DNA of 64,000 nt from the NCBI GenBank assembly GCA_009746045.1, contig RPFO01000065.1, positions 4,909,368 through 4,973,367 of the forward strand. Direction: 5' to 3'. This DNA comes from Mesostigma viride (lineage: Eukaryota > Streptophyta > Mesostigmatophyceae > Mesostigmatales > Mesostigmataceae). Below, piece after piece: positions 21,345 through 32,877 of the stretch. A program made the position numbers and the translations under genes. The first letter of the stretch is position 1. Every line of letters starts with the position of its first letter. The notes beneath the pieces are model-generated. The model saw only the letters and a list, made by a program, of their open reading frames with translations. It was not told the origin of the DNA and searched no databases.

Positions 21345-22045
21345 AGTGACAAACTGCCACCAAATGCTAGCAAAAACGCGCGTTTTTCACGTTTTTCATC
21401 ACATAATGTTGCAGTTTCCATACAAGATGTGCCCAGTTGAGGCTGGATCTCTGCATGCATGCTTAACATCATTATTTTAGACATTGTGAAAAAATTCAGG
21501 TCCTTAACACTTCGTTTGGTGACATTTTGCTGACAAATGCTAGCAAAAATGCACGTTTTTCACCTTTTTCACCACAATTCATTGCAGTTTCCATACAAGG
21601 TGTGAACAATTGAGGCTGGAATTTTGCAGGCAGACTTGAAATTGCTAGTTTAGCCAATGCACAAAAATCCAGGTCAACCATGCAGGTGTCATTTGATGGC
21701 AGTTTGTCAGCAAATGTTACCAAAAGTGCGCGATTTTCGCCTTTTTCGCCACAGCTCATTGCAGTTTTCATAGAAGGTGTGAACAATTGAGGCTGGAAAT
21801 TTGCAGGCAGACTTAAAATAGCTAGTTTAGCCAATGCACAAAAATCCAGGTCAACCAGGTGTCATTTGATGGCAGTTTGTAAGCAAATGTTACCAAAAGT
21901 GCGCGATTTTCGCCATTTTCACCACAACTCATTGCAGTTTTCATAGAAGGTGTGCTCAGTTGAGGCTGGAACTTTGCAGGCAGGCTTATAATCGCTAGTT
22001 GAGACCATGCACAAAAATCCATGTCAATCAGGTGTCATTTGGTTG
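21345..22045. repeat. ~175-bp tandem repeat, about four units
   Basis: TGCTAGCAAAAACGCGCG-like starts recur near 21365, 21538, 21715 and 21888. Each is followed by TTTTTC-rich sequence, CATTGCAGTTT, AAGGTGTG, TTGAGGCTGGA and GCACAAAAATCCAGGTCAA. Units differ by roughly 5-15 percent. The minus strand is open across long parts of it, which I take as chance. Confidence 0.8.
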
Positions 22046-22049
22046 AGTA

Positions 22050-23720
22050 ATACATGCAATACATGTCAGTTTCGCTTCTAAGACGCTCACTGATTGAGCA
22101 AACCTCCTAAGTGAAATATGGCAAACTCCCATTTATATGGCTTGCTAACTATAAAATCCTTTCATCCATTATGTAATACGACTTTTGTGACGTACAAATA
22201 AAATTTTGTTCATCTAAACATTGGCTGGACCCGGCTGGCTATATGCCCAAGTGGCCACGCTGAGGCGATTCCTATTGAGGGGCTTGCTGAAAATACCACT
22301 CGCAGCTGTCACAGGGGCTAGAAGGTCTATTCTACACCCACAGCATGCAAAGTAGACCTAAACCCAACCTGGATATGCAGCAATCATCACGTACCAGCCG
22401 TGAGGGTTGAAATTCACTCGGCAGGCGGCATGGCGACCATACGTTTGCGCACCTTTGTTGTGGCGTCGTTAAGTGTAAGTAGTGGTATATCCCTGGACAA
22501 GGCCTGCCTGACCTTGTCACACCTCATCCCCCATTCCTCAACTTGCATACCTCATGCTCCTGCCTAGACTCTCAGCCTGGGCCTGCCTTGCTGGCCACGC
22601 AGCTTCCATGTTGGACGTCCAACTTCTCAGCCAGCATGGTGGCATTAAGTAGCCACTGACAAATCAAGCCCCGCCCCCTGTTGCTGCCTCAAGGTTTGCC
22701 CTAAGCAACTAAATAAACTTGGCCACTATCATACCTAGCATGAAGTGACCACTGCACAATATCAGTCAGCTGCCTGGCTACAGGCGTACCACAGTCCACA
22801 TTAACGCATGCTGCATGAGGCCAACTCTCCATAGCCCTTTCTCATTGTGGTCTTGCTCTTGCCCTTGCCCTTGCACTTGCGCTTGCCAACTGTCAGTCAT
22901 CCTTGTACCTTGTGCCATGGTTCTCCCAGCCATACTTGACTGTCTCCCAACTACTGCACTTCCTCAGCTAAACTGTCAAACTAGGTCGTGCCTCATCCCA
23001 TCTCTCATTGCCGTAAGGACCCGAAGTCTGGCTTGCATCTCAGCAATGGTTCGTATGTGTGCTTGTCTTTCTGGGTAAGTGGCAGTGGCCTTGGAGTAAG
23101 AGGCGTTGAGCATGTGCATGTGTGTGTGGTTCTCTTGGCAATCAAACCCTTGCACCCCTGGCATTGTGGATGTATGGCCATGCGCACTGCCATAACGTCG
23201 CCAAAATTCTGCCAATTAACATGCATCATAGGAAAATCAGGAGTTGCTGGTAGGCCACAAGAAATGAGAAACCAAGTTGCACATACCTATCTGCAGGGCA
23301 GTTTTTGGGTTTCTTCATTGGCGCTGGCGGCAGCGTGCGTAGTAATTGGCTCATGTACCCGTGCCCTTCGCCAGCACGCACAGCCTGAACTGCATGAACG
23401 TTGGCGTCCATGATGACGCCCTCGGCTCATCAGTCATGGTGTCACCGTGGGTGATGAAGGCAGCTTGGGTGCTGGCATGGAAGGGCATCATGTGCACTAG
23501 GCCGCCATGTGGCCGCAGCACAGGTAGCAGACCTAGCCCAGCAATTGACTCTCTCCCTGCTCTCATGGCATCACACCCGCTCCAAAAACCATGGTGAATA
23601 GTTTTCATGTGCAGGCATGTCCTACACATGCGTCACCTGGGGTAGATGCTTTGTTGATGCGCAAGAGGAATGGCGTGCACGTATGCAATGGGTTGGATGG
23701 ACTCATCAAAGCACGCGCTG
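22050..23720. other. Interior of the TIR element, no gene recognised
   Basis: Only short ORFs with no convincing protein features. Composition is mixed, with C/T-rich stretches at 22840-22900. Confidence 0.4.
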
Positions 23721-23723
23721 CCA

Positions 23724-24683
23724 TCAACCGTTAAAGGAGGCCACCCATAACTCTGGGGTTGCCATCAACATTCTTTCATTTCTTTGCCACTTAAGGGTCA
23801 GCCATGCCATGCAAGAAAACTGCCCATAGTTTGTACCACGCACAACCATATATAACAAAGCAGCAGCTTTGTTATCCATAGCCTTGACTGCGTCGACATC
23901 AATGTTGTCATCGGCGGCAATGGCCAGCCAGCCGCGGCAATAGCTTGCACGCAACCCAGCACGGCCTCTCCCTAAAATCCGTGTGAAGAATTGCTTCTTG
24001 ATATCCCTAGTCTCTAAACTAGGCTGCACATAGCTCGTGTGAGGAAACAGCTCGCCATCAAACCGTCGCTCGCTGAATGGCGCACTTCCCGTAAAATAGG
24101 AGTACGATGACACAAATGGACTCGGAAGACGGGGAACTGGTACAACATTCATCCGCGAAAGGCCAGGGCTTCGACAAGGAGTAAATTGGCACCTAGATAT
24201 GAATATGAGAACGTACCACTAGTCGATAACCATGACTCTCTTGCATTTGAGGTCTGTTTCGCACACCCCGCAGCAGAAATTCGTTGCGGCATGCACCTGC
24301 TGGCATGCAGGTTGTGCATGTCGGGAGGTTAATAACAACCCCGACGCCGTGGGCGTCGTTAGTGCCAAGAAAGCCTGCATTAAACATGACGTTTGGGGCA
24401 AACGCGAATGTATATGGATTATCGGTTTGCCAAGCCTGACGCAGCCTTGAAATTGGTCGGAAATATGCGGTAGCTCGGGAAAAAAAATTGCAGCGGTATT
24501 GAAAAAAGTCGTTCGGTCAAAGTCTTTAGAATTAAAAAATGCGTCGTTTATGATCATAAACTCGATCTTAGGGCGCACTTCATCGGGAAATTTTTTTGCT
24601 GCAGTCAGGTGGGGTCGAGAGAAAATCTGCGACCAAACAGGCACCCACCTGTGAATGACGCAATATGCTGTTCGATTCCGCAA
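23724..24683 (-). pseudogene. Unrecognised coding remnant inside the TIR element
   Basis: Minus-strand segments look protein-like across frame changes. From 24683: IEFMIINDAFFNSKDFDRTT and FPELPHISDQFQG. Then a new frame near 24440 gives NPYTFAFAPNVMFNAGFLGT and GVGVVINLP, with a Cys-rich CTTCMPAGAC to 24193. Then 24152-23724 gives FVSSYSYFTGS and ARAGLRASYCRGWLAIAADD-like sequence. This could be the decayed protein of the element or a captured gene. No family recognised. Confidence 0.3.
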
Positions 24684-24918
24684 ATTTTCTGCCGAAAAAA
24701 AAATACTGGTGGACCAAATAACTCCTTAGGAGAATGAGCATTAAATTTCAGCCTTGATAATGCTTTTTTACGCGCTCAACATCGCCTGCCAGACCGCCAT
24801 GCCTGTCGCCCGGAATTCGGTCACCGTCGTGCACGCGCACACCAAAATTTGCATTTGGCGCCACTTTTCGGGTACCGCTTACGAGGTCGGACTTTGGCGC
24901 GGCTCGTACCGTTGTGTG

Positions 24919-25290
24919 GTATCATCCGCATAAATCAGGTCGGCAAGGCGGTACCCAGGTCTAACCCCGCCGTGCTCTTTCACGTTAAGGATGTCCAAGC
25001 CTGGCTCGAACCCCTTAAGAGCAGTAAAGCGCGCACGTGCCCGGCGCATGACGTGATCCACGACAATAATGAACAGGTATGGGGACAGGACACAACCTTG
25101 CCACACCCCGTGGTGAAGGGGGAATGGTGGAGTGGTGCCCTCCGCAGTCCGCACTACTGCCTGTGAGCCCTCATACAGTCGGCGAATGGCAGCAATAAAC
25201 GCAGGTGGTACCCGATCCAGAGCTAGGATGGCCCAAAGAGCCTCCCAGAGAACCGTGTCAAAGGCCTTGATATAGTCAACAAAAACCGGA
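24919..25290 (-). pseudogene. LINE-B RT core, 5'-truncated
   Basis: Minus strand: KAFDTVLWEALWAILALD, VPPAFIAAIRRLYEGSQAV, FPLHHGVWQGCVLSPYLFII, then LADLIYADDTT, the RT catalytic YADD. It is cut directly after ADDTT by the 21037-24915 element. One frame change lies near 25155. The 5' side stops at 25290 next to a (TTAA)n array. Confidence 0.75.
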
Positions 25291-25302
25291 GGTGAGATGC
25301 CC

Positions 25303-25407
25303 AGTCTAATTAATTAATTAATTAATTAATGGGCATGCAACATAAGGAAAAACCCGATAACTGGGATCTCGAATAATTAATTAATTAATTAATTAATTAA
25401 TTAATTA
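25303..25407. repeat. Two (TTAA)n arrays
   Basis: TTAATTAATTAA arrays lie at about 25308-25330 and 25374-25407, separated by ~45 bp of unrelated sequence. They are probably 3' tails of two truncated retroelement copies. After the second array, degenerate CATAACTCC(A/G)TTTTTT repeats follow (25412-25458). Confidence 0.6.
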
Positions 25408-25483
25408 GGAACATAACTCCGTTTTTTCATAACTCCATTTCTTTTTCATAACTCCATTTTTTCATCATAGACATGCATATGGC

Positions 25484-26690
25484 CACGAGCCACGAGGTAG
25501 CCATGGCTGACGGCGGAGCTCATAACTTTCACGTTTGAGCACCGAATTCGGCCGTGAATATCACAATCGCTTCGTCTTTCTAAGACGCACATGCTGCATG
25601 ATATAATTTTCCGACGCTACTACGCAATATACGATGAGCAAACGCCCATCGACGCAACGCAGCCTGACGGCTGCGCTCGGCAATGAAAATACGTCTGCAG
25701 CTCCGGCTGCAGCTTCGCCATCAGGGCCGGAAGGCAGTGGTGACACTAGTCGCGCACTGGTGGTCGCCCAGCACCCTCCCGGGCTTCCTGCCTCGCCCTC
25801 AGCCTCGCCCGAGCCAAAACGCAGCCGCCCAGCCGAACCGAGCTGGTCTGAGCGCGACTTTGACGTCGACGGGTTATTTTCCACCTTGACGATGCCAGAC
25901 CCAGCTTTTTCGACATGCCACCCCTCCAGATACTGGAGCTCGTGTTTTATGGGTCATACGCCTCCATTCTCGACCTGTGCCAACGCCTTTCACGCCTTTG
26001 CCGCCTCCGCACTGGACCTGACGGCCGGTTTACTCACCGACAACATGCTGAGAACCTGGCCCGCTGGTCTCGCCCCCGTCTTCAGCTCGCCGCCCTCTTT
26101 TCCATCCTTCAGCGCTCTGTCACGGACCTCTGGACCCCCTCCCCCTTGACCGAATCCACCTTCCTCCTCCAGCTCCAAGAAACCATCTCACAGCACGTAA
26201 CGCCCCTAGCTGCAGATGTGGCAGCTGTGGGTCGCACGCTGGCTGCTGAGCTCCCCACCATCCCCACCGCCACCGCCACCCTCCTCGCCTCCACCCCCCC
26301 CCTCCGCCTCCACCGACTCCATCAGGTGCCGCCCAGCTCCGCGACATTGACCAGCGTCTTAAGGATAATGCCATCGCTATCGAAGTCCTGCAGAACACCG
26401 CGGGCCTCACCGCCCAGGCGGTGAAGGACATTGCCGCCAAGCCAGCCCCAGCTGGCCTGGCCGGCGATGCTCCTCCCATCACGACCTGGGCGGACATGCT
26501 TAATTAAGCAACATACCACCTCCACCACCTCCGCCGGCCGTCGCAGCCCAGCTCCAGCAGCAGACGCTTGACCTCCGCGAGGAGGCGGAGCTCGCCAAGC
26601 GCAGCCTCAACGCCATACTCAAGAACTTCGACATGGTGGAAGGTGAGAATTCCGAGAAGCTTGCACGTGCCTTTGAGAGCAAAATTAATT
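25484..26690 (+). mobile_element. ORF1-only LINE-like element with 5' UTR and ORF1 N-terminus
   Basis: The 5' UTR (CACGAGGTAGCCATGGCTGA, GAGCTCATAACTTTCACGTT) is followed by ORF1 at 25634: MSKRPSTQRSLTAALGNENT, a Pro/Ser-rich part, then (after frame changes near 25900 and 26320) the helical domain with HVTPLAADVAAVGRTLAAEL and the segment AKRSLNAILKNFDMVEGENS. The copy stops near 26685 at a (TTAA)n run, before the ORF1 C-terminal block. The 5' UTR matches the copy at 35998. Confidence 0.65.
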
Positions 26691-26975
26691 AATTAATTAA
26701 TTAGACTCGTGCTCCCGTTGGGGAGTCACGGAGCATTAACCCCGATGGATGGATGGACCTCCCCCCAAGCGGAGGAGGCGTTTTGATGAGTGGTGTAGGA
26801 TTTTCTAGATAGAAGGAGTATAGGAGATAGAAGGAGTAGTTAGGATTTTCTAGATAGAATTAGGATCGTTCGATCACGCGGCTTCCTCCACCCCATCCAT
26901 CATGAAATATGTGCTACATGACCTCCCCACGGAGGCATGTTATAATTTAATTTAATTTAATTTAAATTTTTTAAT
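26685..26975 (+). mobile_element. Fragments of family C and LINE-B 3' ends
   Basis: 26685-26740 is a (TTAA)n tail plus ~40 bp of a family C 3' end on the minus strand (CTCCCGTTGGGGAGTCACGG). 26755-26975 is a plus-strand LINE-B 3' end: CCCCAAGCGGAGGAGGCGTT (end of ORF2), a UTR with repeated TTCTAGATAGA, CTCCCCACGGAGGCATGTTA, then an (AATTT)n tail. Confidence 0.65.
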
Positions 26976-27092
26976 GGATGGATGGGTGCAAACATTCCTA
27001 CCGGTCTAATCTATCTACATTGGCTACATACTACATCTATCTAACAGCATTCTAACTACAACATCTATCTAGGCACGCTGCCCTAGGGGGAG

Positions 27093-27787
27093 CTATCTGG
27101 CGTGCCTCCCGCGGGATTGCACACGCGGGCGCTTCCCCACTGGGGGGGGCTTGTTGTCCTCTATGACCTGGGCCCACTTGGCCTTGTCCATCATCTTCTT
27201 CCAAATCACGGAGAGGCCTAGGCCCCCCATGTCCTCGACTAGCTGTTCTTTGAAGGTGCGGGCCTTGCGGCGTCTAACATCACTGGGCCCAGCCCACGTC
27301 AGGAGGTGCCGGCCGGGCTGGGCTGGTCGCAGTCCTGCGGGGGGGCCACGTGAGGTGTCTACCTGGTTGGTGCGAGCTAGGTGCCCTACTACTAAGCTGC
27401 AGGCGGCGTTGCTTAATGGTGCTTGTGATATAGGGCATGCCCTGGTACAGGTCCTCATTGCGGACATGAGCAGCATATCCTACTCTGAAAATGGAACGCA
27501 GCATGTTGGTGACCGCGCCGTCCAGCTTGCGGGCCAGGTCGGCGGTGAGGGTCCACGTTTCGGCGCCATACGTGAGAACAGGAAGGACGAGGACCTTGAA
27601 CAGGTCCTGTTTCTCGATCTTGCCCAGGGGCTTGCGCCACAGGGCCCGGTACTGGCGTACACAGGTAAAGCGTGCCAGGCGAGGGAGATGCGATGGTCCA
27701 CATCAGCCTCGCAGCTGGGGAGCAGGCTGCCCAGCAGCTTAACGCGGTCCCGATACAGGACTCGAGAGCCGTCTAGGAGATAGAGGG
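27093..27787 (-). pseudogene. LINE-A ORF2 C-terminal part
   Basis: Minus strand: LYLLDGSRVLYRDRVKLLGS, VDHRISLAWHAL, then frame changes and GHLARTNQVDTS ... RHLLTWAGPSDVRR, ending WAQVIEDNKPPPVGKRPR. The block order matches LINE-B 20178-21036 (GHLARTSQVDTT; HILTWPGPADIP), so the two LINEs are related. Confidence 0.7.
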
Positions 27788-28363
27788 CACTAGGAACTCG
27801 CTACTGAGAAAACTGAGATTTCCTGAGATTTCCTGAGATTTCCTGAGAAAAAAACTGAGATTTCCTGAGATTTCCTGAGATTTCCTGAGATTTCCTGAGA
27901 TTTTCCTGAGATTTCCTGAGATTTCCTGAGAAAGTGACCTGAGATTTCCTGAGATTGGCCTGAGAAAATTGGCTTTTTCTCAGGAAATCTCAGGAAATCT
28001 CAGGGCTAAGTGGAAACTGAGATTTTACGTGGACACTGAGATTTTTTTTTCTCAGGCTGAAAATCTCAGGGCATTTTCTCAGGCGCTTAAAATCTCAGGG
28101 CATTTTCTCAGGCATGCCATTGCCAGAAGTGTATTCCAAAAGTTTACCGCAAGGGGTGGGCCATGTTCAAGCCGGGCAACCTCAGCAACCATGCAACCGT
28201 ATATTGCATTACCTGCACCATCTGTGACACCGTTAAGCACGCGTATATATAGAGGCAGCCACAGCAGGGTATGGCCTTGTTATACGCTGCCCCGCCATCC
28301 CAAGGCCTCGTAGGGTCCCCTAGCGCTTGTAAGATGCTCAAGGGACCGTGTGGATAGCATGCA
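27788..28363. mobile_element. 576-bp insertion with inverted TGAGATTTCC satellite
   Basis: Its absence in the 50541-50570 copy defines the insertion exactly: GATAGAGGG | insert | GCGGCGGTGAG. It has many TGAGATTTCC units (27809-27960), then the complement (CTCAGGAAATCTCAGG, 27984-28110), so it can fold into a long hairpin. The remaining ~250 bp are unrelated. No target duplication and no clear terminal repeats are visible. Confidence 0.7.
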
Positions 28364-29900
28364 GCGGCGGTGAGTTGGTGATCGAGCCCAACCGCCAGGG
28401 CCTCTGTCTTCTTGCTGACCTCAAGCCCCACTGCACGGGCCTCGAGAGCCAGGCAGTCAAGCCATGTCTGCACGTGCTCAGTGTCCTCGAAGAGGGTGGT
28501 GTCGTCTGCGTAAATGATGTCTGCTAGCCGAATCTCCGTGTCCGCACCGCCATGCCAGAATTTGTTAGCAACCTGCACTCCTGCATGGTTCCCTGCCCAC
28601 GATGCGGGCAAATCGCTTAAGCGCGCCTGAATCATTACGTATTCGACAACAATAATGAACAGGTAGGGCGACAGCACGCAGCCCTGCATGCCACACACCC
28701 TTCTGTAAAGGGCACGGGGGCGTGGTCCCGTAAGAAGTGCGCACCGAAGTGGTGGACCCTTCATACAGGTTGCGGATGACAGCAATCAGGGGGCGGGGGA
28801 TCCGGAACAACTCGAGGATGTCCCAAAGCGCAGGCCAGAAAACCGAATCGAAGGCTTTGATGAAGTCCACCAGCACAAGGTGCAAAGGGGACTCACCAGG
28901 CTGAAGGCGTTGCAGTTCCTCCACTAGGCGGCGAGTAGCGAAGAGCGCCTGTACTGTGTTGCGACCTGAACGGAAGCCGTGCTGAGTCTCGCTGAGGTGA
29001 CCGTCCAGGGCCGTGCGCAGGCGGTTCAGGATGAGCCGCATAAGAAGCTTGAGGGGGGCACTTTGAATGCACACCCCTCTGTAGTTGCCGGGGTCGGCAG
29101 GCGACCCCTTGTTCTTGTACAGCATCGTGCGAAAACTGTGTTGCCAGGCCGCTGGAGGTGGTTGCGACGACAGCAGAAGGCGGTTGCAGATGTCCCGGAA
29201 GAGCAGCATAACACCTGTGTCCTCGAATTCGGCTGCAAGTTTTACAACTGCGGCCGGAATCTCGTCAGAGCCGGTGGCTGCGTCATAACGCAGGCGCTGG
29301 ACCGCCTCCGTGACCTCGCGAGAGGTGAAAGGAGGCATGTCAGACGGGTCGCCAAGTGGGCCGACCAGCGGGGGGACTAGGTAGTCCGCCGCTGACCTAG
29401 GCGGGGCAGGGGGCCCAGCGGGGCCGGCCAGGGCGGCCGGGCGGGCGGCGGCGGCTGGGAGCAGGGGTGGGGGCGGCGCAGCTGTCCCCACGACCTCGGC
29501 CGTGGCCGTGGCCCAGGTACGAAGCCGCTTGGCTGGGGCGCCGGGGACGTCGTGGCGGTGGGGCCGGCCGAGGCCGTCCGGGTGCCCGAGGCGCTTGTAC
29601 CAGAACCAGGCCCCCTTGCCGTCGTGCTTCTGCTGGCAGCTGCGCAGGTCCTTGACCATCTGCTGAGCATCTGCCTTCTCAGCCTGCTCGTAGGCGGCCC
29701 TCAGAGCTGCTTGCAGCCCAGGTTTGGCGATCGGATCTCTGTTGCGGCGGAGCATCTGCCTGGCGGCGACCACTGTCGGTGCGTGACGGTGGACAGCAAG
29801 CTGCCGACGCGGGAGGCAAGGTGGGGAGGGTGCGGGCAGCCAGGCGATACTTGGCGGCGACACCACGGAGGATCACTGAAATATCCCCCGGCGGCGGAAT
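28364..29900 (-). pseudogene. LINE-A ORF2 reverse transcriptase domain
   Basis: Minus strand, RT blocks in order: PPPAAWQHSFRTMLYKNKGS, NYRGVCIQSAPLKLLMRLIL, LSETQHGFRSGRNTVQALFA, LVLVDFIKAFDSVFWPALWD, IPRPLIAVIRNLYEGSTTSV, then after a frame break near 28690 GCVLSPYLFIIVVEYV, and LADIIYADDTTLFEDTE with catalytic YADD. It would copy element RNA at the nicked target. Inactive here because of frame breaks and the insertion. Confidence 0.8.
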
Positions 29901-31229
29901 GGCGTGTAACTGCTGTCGGCTGCCCCCGGCGTCGAATACGGCCAGGAAATCATCCCTGTGCGACATAGCGGCCTGCTCTGCTGCTGACATCTTGTCGGCA
30001 TCCTTCAGCACAATCCGGAGCACTTTCAGATCTGGCTGAGGTGCCAGCTGTCGCGACGGTTTCACCCCAGGAAACCGCAATCTGATGCGAGCGAGCACGA
30101 GACGATGATCAGATTCCACCGTGCTGACAGAATCTTGCAGGACGCGAGCATCGACAACTGAGGGGCGCTGAGCCCGACGTACGCAGACATAATCAAGGCA
30201 CACCACCCGATCCGACGGCCCAAAAAAGGTGGCCAGCTGCTCAGCGGGGCGTGCGAAAGAAGCATTGCATGCAACCAGCGCAGATTCTGCCAGCAGATTC
30301 GCAAATAAAGGCGTGTTACCGTTGGCTGTCGTGTTGGTTGGGGAATACTGAGCGCCCCCAGTGCCAACTGGCAGCGTGGCGTTGGCGTCGAGCAGCATAA
30401 CCAGGAAGTGCCGAGCTGGGATGTTGGCCTCCTCCTCCTTGAGGGCGTCGAAGAAGGCCTCACGTTCCGCCTGAGCTCGACCCGCATGTGGTGCATATCC
30501 CACGATAACGGTTAGCGTGTGGTGTGAATGGCCCTCAGTGGCCGAAAAAGTGGCCACTAGCACACGCGGGGACCGCAGCACGATGGACTGGAGCTGCTCT
30601 GATGCTGCCGGCGAGCACAAGAGGCCCACACCACCTTGGCCCGGCGCGTCGCCGCCACCATAGTGGAACCGCCAGCCTGCACGCAGGTCGTCGACCAGCA
30701 GACCGTTGACCGCGTGCTGAGGGTCAACGGTGCGTCGGTGCTCCTGGACTCCAAGAACAGCGATCTTGTTGTCGGCGCACAGGGCGATCAGCTCGTCGAC
30801 GCGTTGGCGTGCTGGGGTGCCGCCGCTCGTAGAAGGATCTGCAGGGAGGGTGCGCACGTTAAAACTTGCAATACCAAGAATGGGCCGTTGCCCTATTAGC
30901 GGGGGGGTGGGGGTGGGGGTGGGGGTGGAGAAGGGTAGTGCTGGAGGTGGGGGTGGGGGGGGAGGGGGAGGGTGGCGATTGGGGTAATTAATGCTTGTCA
31001 ACGCATGGAGGCTTTCTTTCAGGACGGATATGCGTCGTCTCCGTCCTGGCTGGGGTCGCCGGCGTGTCGACTGGGCCTCATCCCGCTCAAGGCGGGCTAG
31101 GAGGCGTGTGAGGCTGGTAAATTGGCGGGAAGGTTGACCGTGGCGTGCCTGGCGACCTTGCATCCTGATCATGCTCGCACGGTGCGACATGAGGATGGAA
31201 AGGGGCTTGTTTATAAAGGCTGTGCCCAA
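29901..31229 (-). pseudogene. LINE-A ORF2 apurinic-like endonuclease domain
   Basis: Open from 31229 to 29679. A Pro-rich N-terminal part (PPPPPPPPPPALPF) precedes the exonuclease-endonuclease-phosphatase fold: GIASFNVRTL (Asn), IAVLGVQEHRR (Glu), LVMLLDANATLPVG (Asp/Asn) and STVESDHRLVLARI (SDH catalytic His). These are the standard APE-type LINE nicking-domain motifs. The frame ends in sequence overlapping the RT reading, so a frame break separates nuclease and RT. Confidence 0.8.
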
Positions 31230-31263
31230 AGCCTATTGTACCGCGAGGCCGCGAGGGTGTGCC

Positions 31264-32602
31264 CTTACCGGGCGCCATCCATACCCGGGACGTGCGTAGA
31301 CGATGATGACGCAGCTGGGGCGGGCCTGGTACGGCCCGACTTGTGCCGCTTGTTAGGAGCCTGCGCCTCCGTGCACTGGCCGTTGATGAAGAGCACGGGG
31401 GTATCGTGGACGAGGCGGACGTAGACCTTGGCCTTCATTCCTGGCCTTGATCGCCACGTCGCTGCCCAGCAGACCGTTCTTGATGACTAGCTGGGCCGGG
31501 GAGAGGAGGTCGTCGAGGCTCGGCGCGTTTCTCCCGCCTAGGAGCTTGCGGGCCTGGAGTACCTTCACCTTGCTGGCCACATTCGCAAAGGTCACCCGGA
31601 TGGGGCCAGGCTGGCCCGCCATCCAGGCTGCCGACTCAATGCGGATGCGTTCGTTGCCCAGATTCAGCCGGCCCACGATGAGGCTGTGGTACAGGCGTTG
31701 CGCTAGCATCAGGTCCGTTTCTGGCTGCTGCACGACCTGGAAATACCGGACCACTATATACTGCGTGAGCGCAGGTCCTCCTCGACAGCAGTCTTGTGGG
31801 CTGCAGCCCCCCTGCGTGCTGCATCTTCCATCAGGTTGGCAATGTCCGTCTGTTTTACCACGTTAGCATAGCTGGTGGGTGCGGGGGCTGCTGGCTGGGG
31901 AGGTGTGGCCAGGGCGGCCTTGACCTCGGCAATGCTGGTTTGGAGCGCAGCAGTGTCTTGACGGATAGCAGTGGACAAGGCGCCGAGTTGGGCAGCCATG
32001 TCTGCGACTTCCTTATTGAGCTTGTGCAGGTCTGCTTCCGGGGAAGCAGCATCAGGGGTGTTGGCGGTGCCGTGCTCGGCGTCCTCGAAAGCGGCAAAGA
32101 GTGCCCGGAGGCAGGGGGCCTGCGCGTGGCTCAGGAAAACAGAAAGTCGAAGCTCTGGCTCGTCCATGTCGGCAAGCTCGTCCGTTGAAATGGTATCGCC
32201 AGACGTGGGAAAATAGAGTGGGATGTCGTTGGTTTTCAGGTGGTGCAGGATGGCCCGCGCCTCCACGGCGGTAAGCGAAAAGAACCGGTGCTCGGCGACA
32301 ACCTGGCCAGGCATGAAGGATGCTGGGTCGAGCTCAGCGTCGTCGTCGGCGTCGTCGTCGTCGTCCTCGTCAATGGGGGTGGCCTCGCTGGGTTGAGAAG
32401 ACGATGGCAAAGGGACCTGGCGATCCATCTCGTCGGCTGGGTTGACGCAAACCCGCTTGGAGGAGGCGGTAATGGCTGCCTCGCTGGCCCGGGGCTGCGT
32501 TGCAATGGTTTCCGCATCTGCAATTAGTTGCGTAATCGTGTTGGGCGCTGAAGCCTCCCCCTCGGAGAGAGTATGGGAGGCGGTTGACGGAGTTTCTGCC
32601 AT
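31264..32602 (-). pseudogene. LINE-A ORF1
   Basis: Starts at MAETPSTASHTLSEGEASAP (32602). An acidic run (DEDDDDDADDDAELD) and a coiled-coil-like part (KLNKEVADMAAQLGALSTAI) lead to SYANVVKQTDIANLMEDAAR. After a frame break at 31754 comes an RNA-binding-like part (GPIRVTFANVASKVKVLQAR, DDLLSPAQLVIKNG). A second break near 31440 leads to KVYVRLVHDTPVLFINGQ and a stop at 31264. The order resembles the ORF1-only families (DDDLTPAQ...), but sequence similarity is low. Confidence 0.65.
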
Positions 32603-32877
32603 AGCTGGTTCCGGGAAAATACGAACCCTGCCTGTGCTGCGTTTTTTGATATTGCGCTAAATCTTGGGCGATGGCGGCTGAAAATTATATCATCGTGTTC
32701 GTCATCAAAAGACGCTTCTACTGCAATTTACCCGACCAAATTTCATGCCCGGATGTAAAAGTTATGAGCATTCTCGGCATCCATAGCTCGCCACACCGTA
32801 TACCTGATGGATGGATGGATGGATTATAGAATAGATTTGGTAGAATAGTAAGGCCTAGAGAGTAAATCCTTGCACGC

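Larger units (their letters stand above)
21037..24915. mobile_element. 3.9-kb TIR element inserted in LINE-B
   Basis: Left end ACAACGGTATGA...GTGCCAAAAACC (from 21038); right end, complemented, ACAACGGTACGA...GCGCCAAAGTCC (ends 24915). Flanks carry GTG on both sides (21034-21036 and 24916-24918). Joining the flanks restores the LINE-B reading ADDTTLIESP across the site. The interior holds a ~175-bp tandem repeat near the left end and broken coding remnants on the minus strand near the right end. No recognised transposase. Confidence 0.7.
26985..32790 (-). mobile_element. LINE-A, nearly complete but broken
   Basis: Minus-strand order: a 5' UTR (GAATGCTCATAACTTTTACA...), ORF1 (32602-31264), ORF2 endonuclease (31229 to ~29900), RT (~29870-28430), a 576-bp insertion (27788-28363), the ORF2 C-terminal part (27787-27093), then a short 3' UTR and a CCATCCATCCAT tail near 26985. 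Frames shift in ORF1 near 31754 and 31440, between endonuclease and RT, and near 28690 and 27690. A truncated second copy is at 49287-50716. Confidence 0.8.

Noticed and set aside
21496-22022. Minus-strand ORFs with repeated LSLPANFQPQLFTPSM-like segments
   Set aside because: They arise from the 175-bp tandem repeat; the period is not an exact multiple of three in all units and there is no other protein-like feature.
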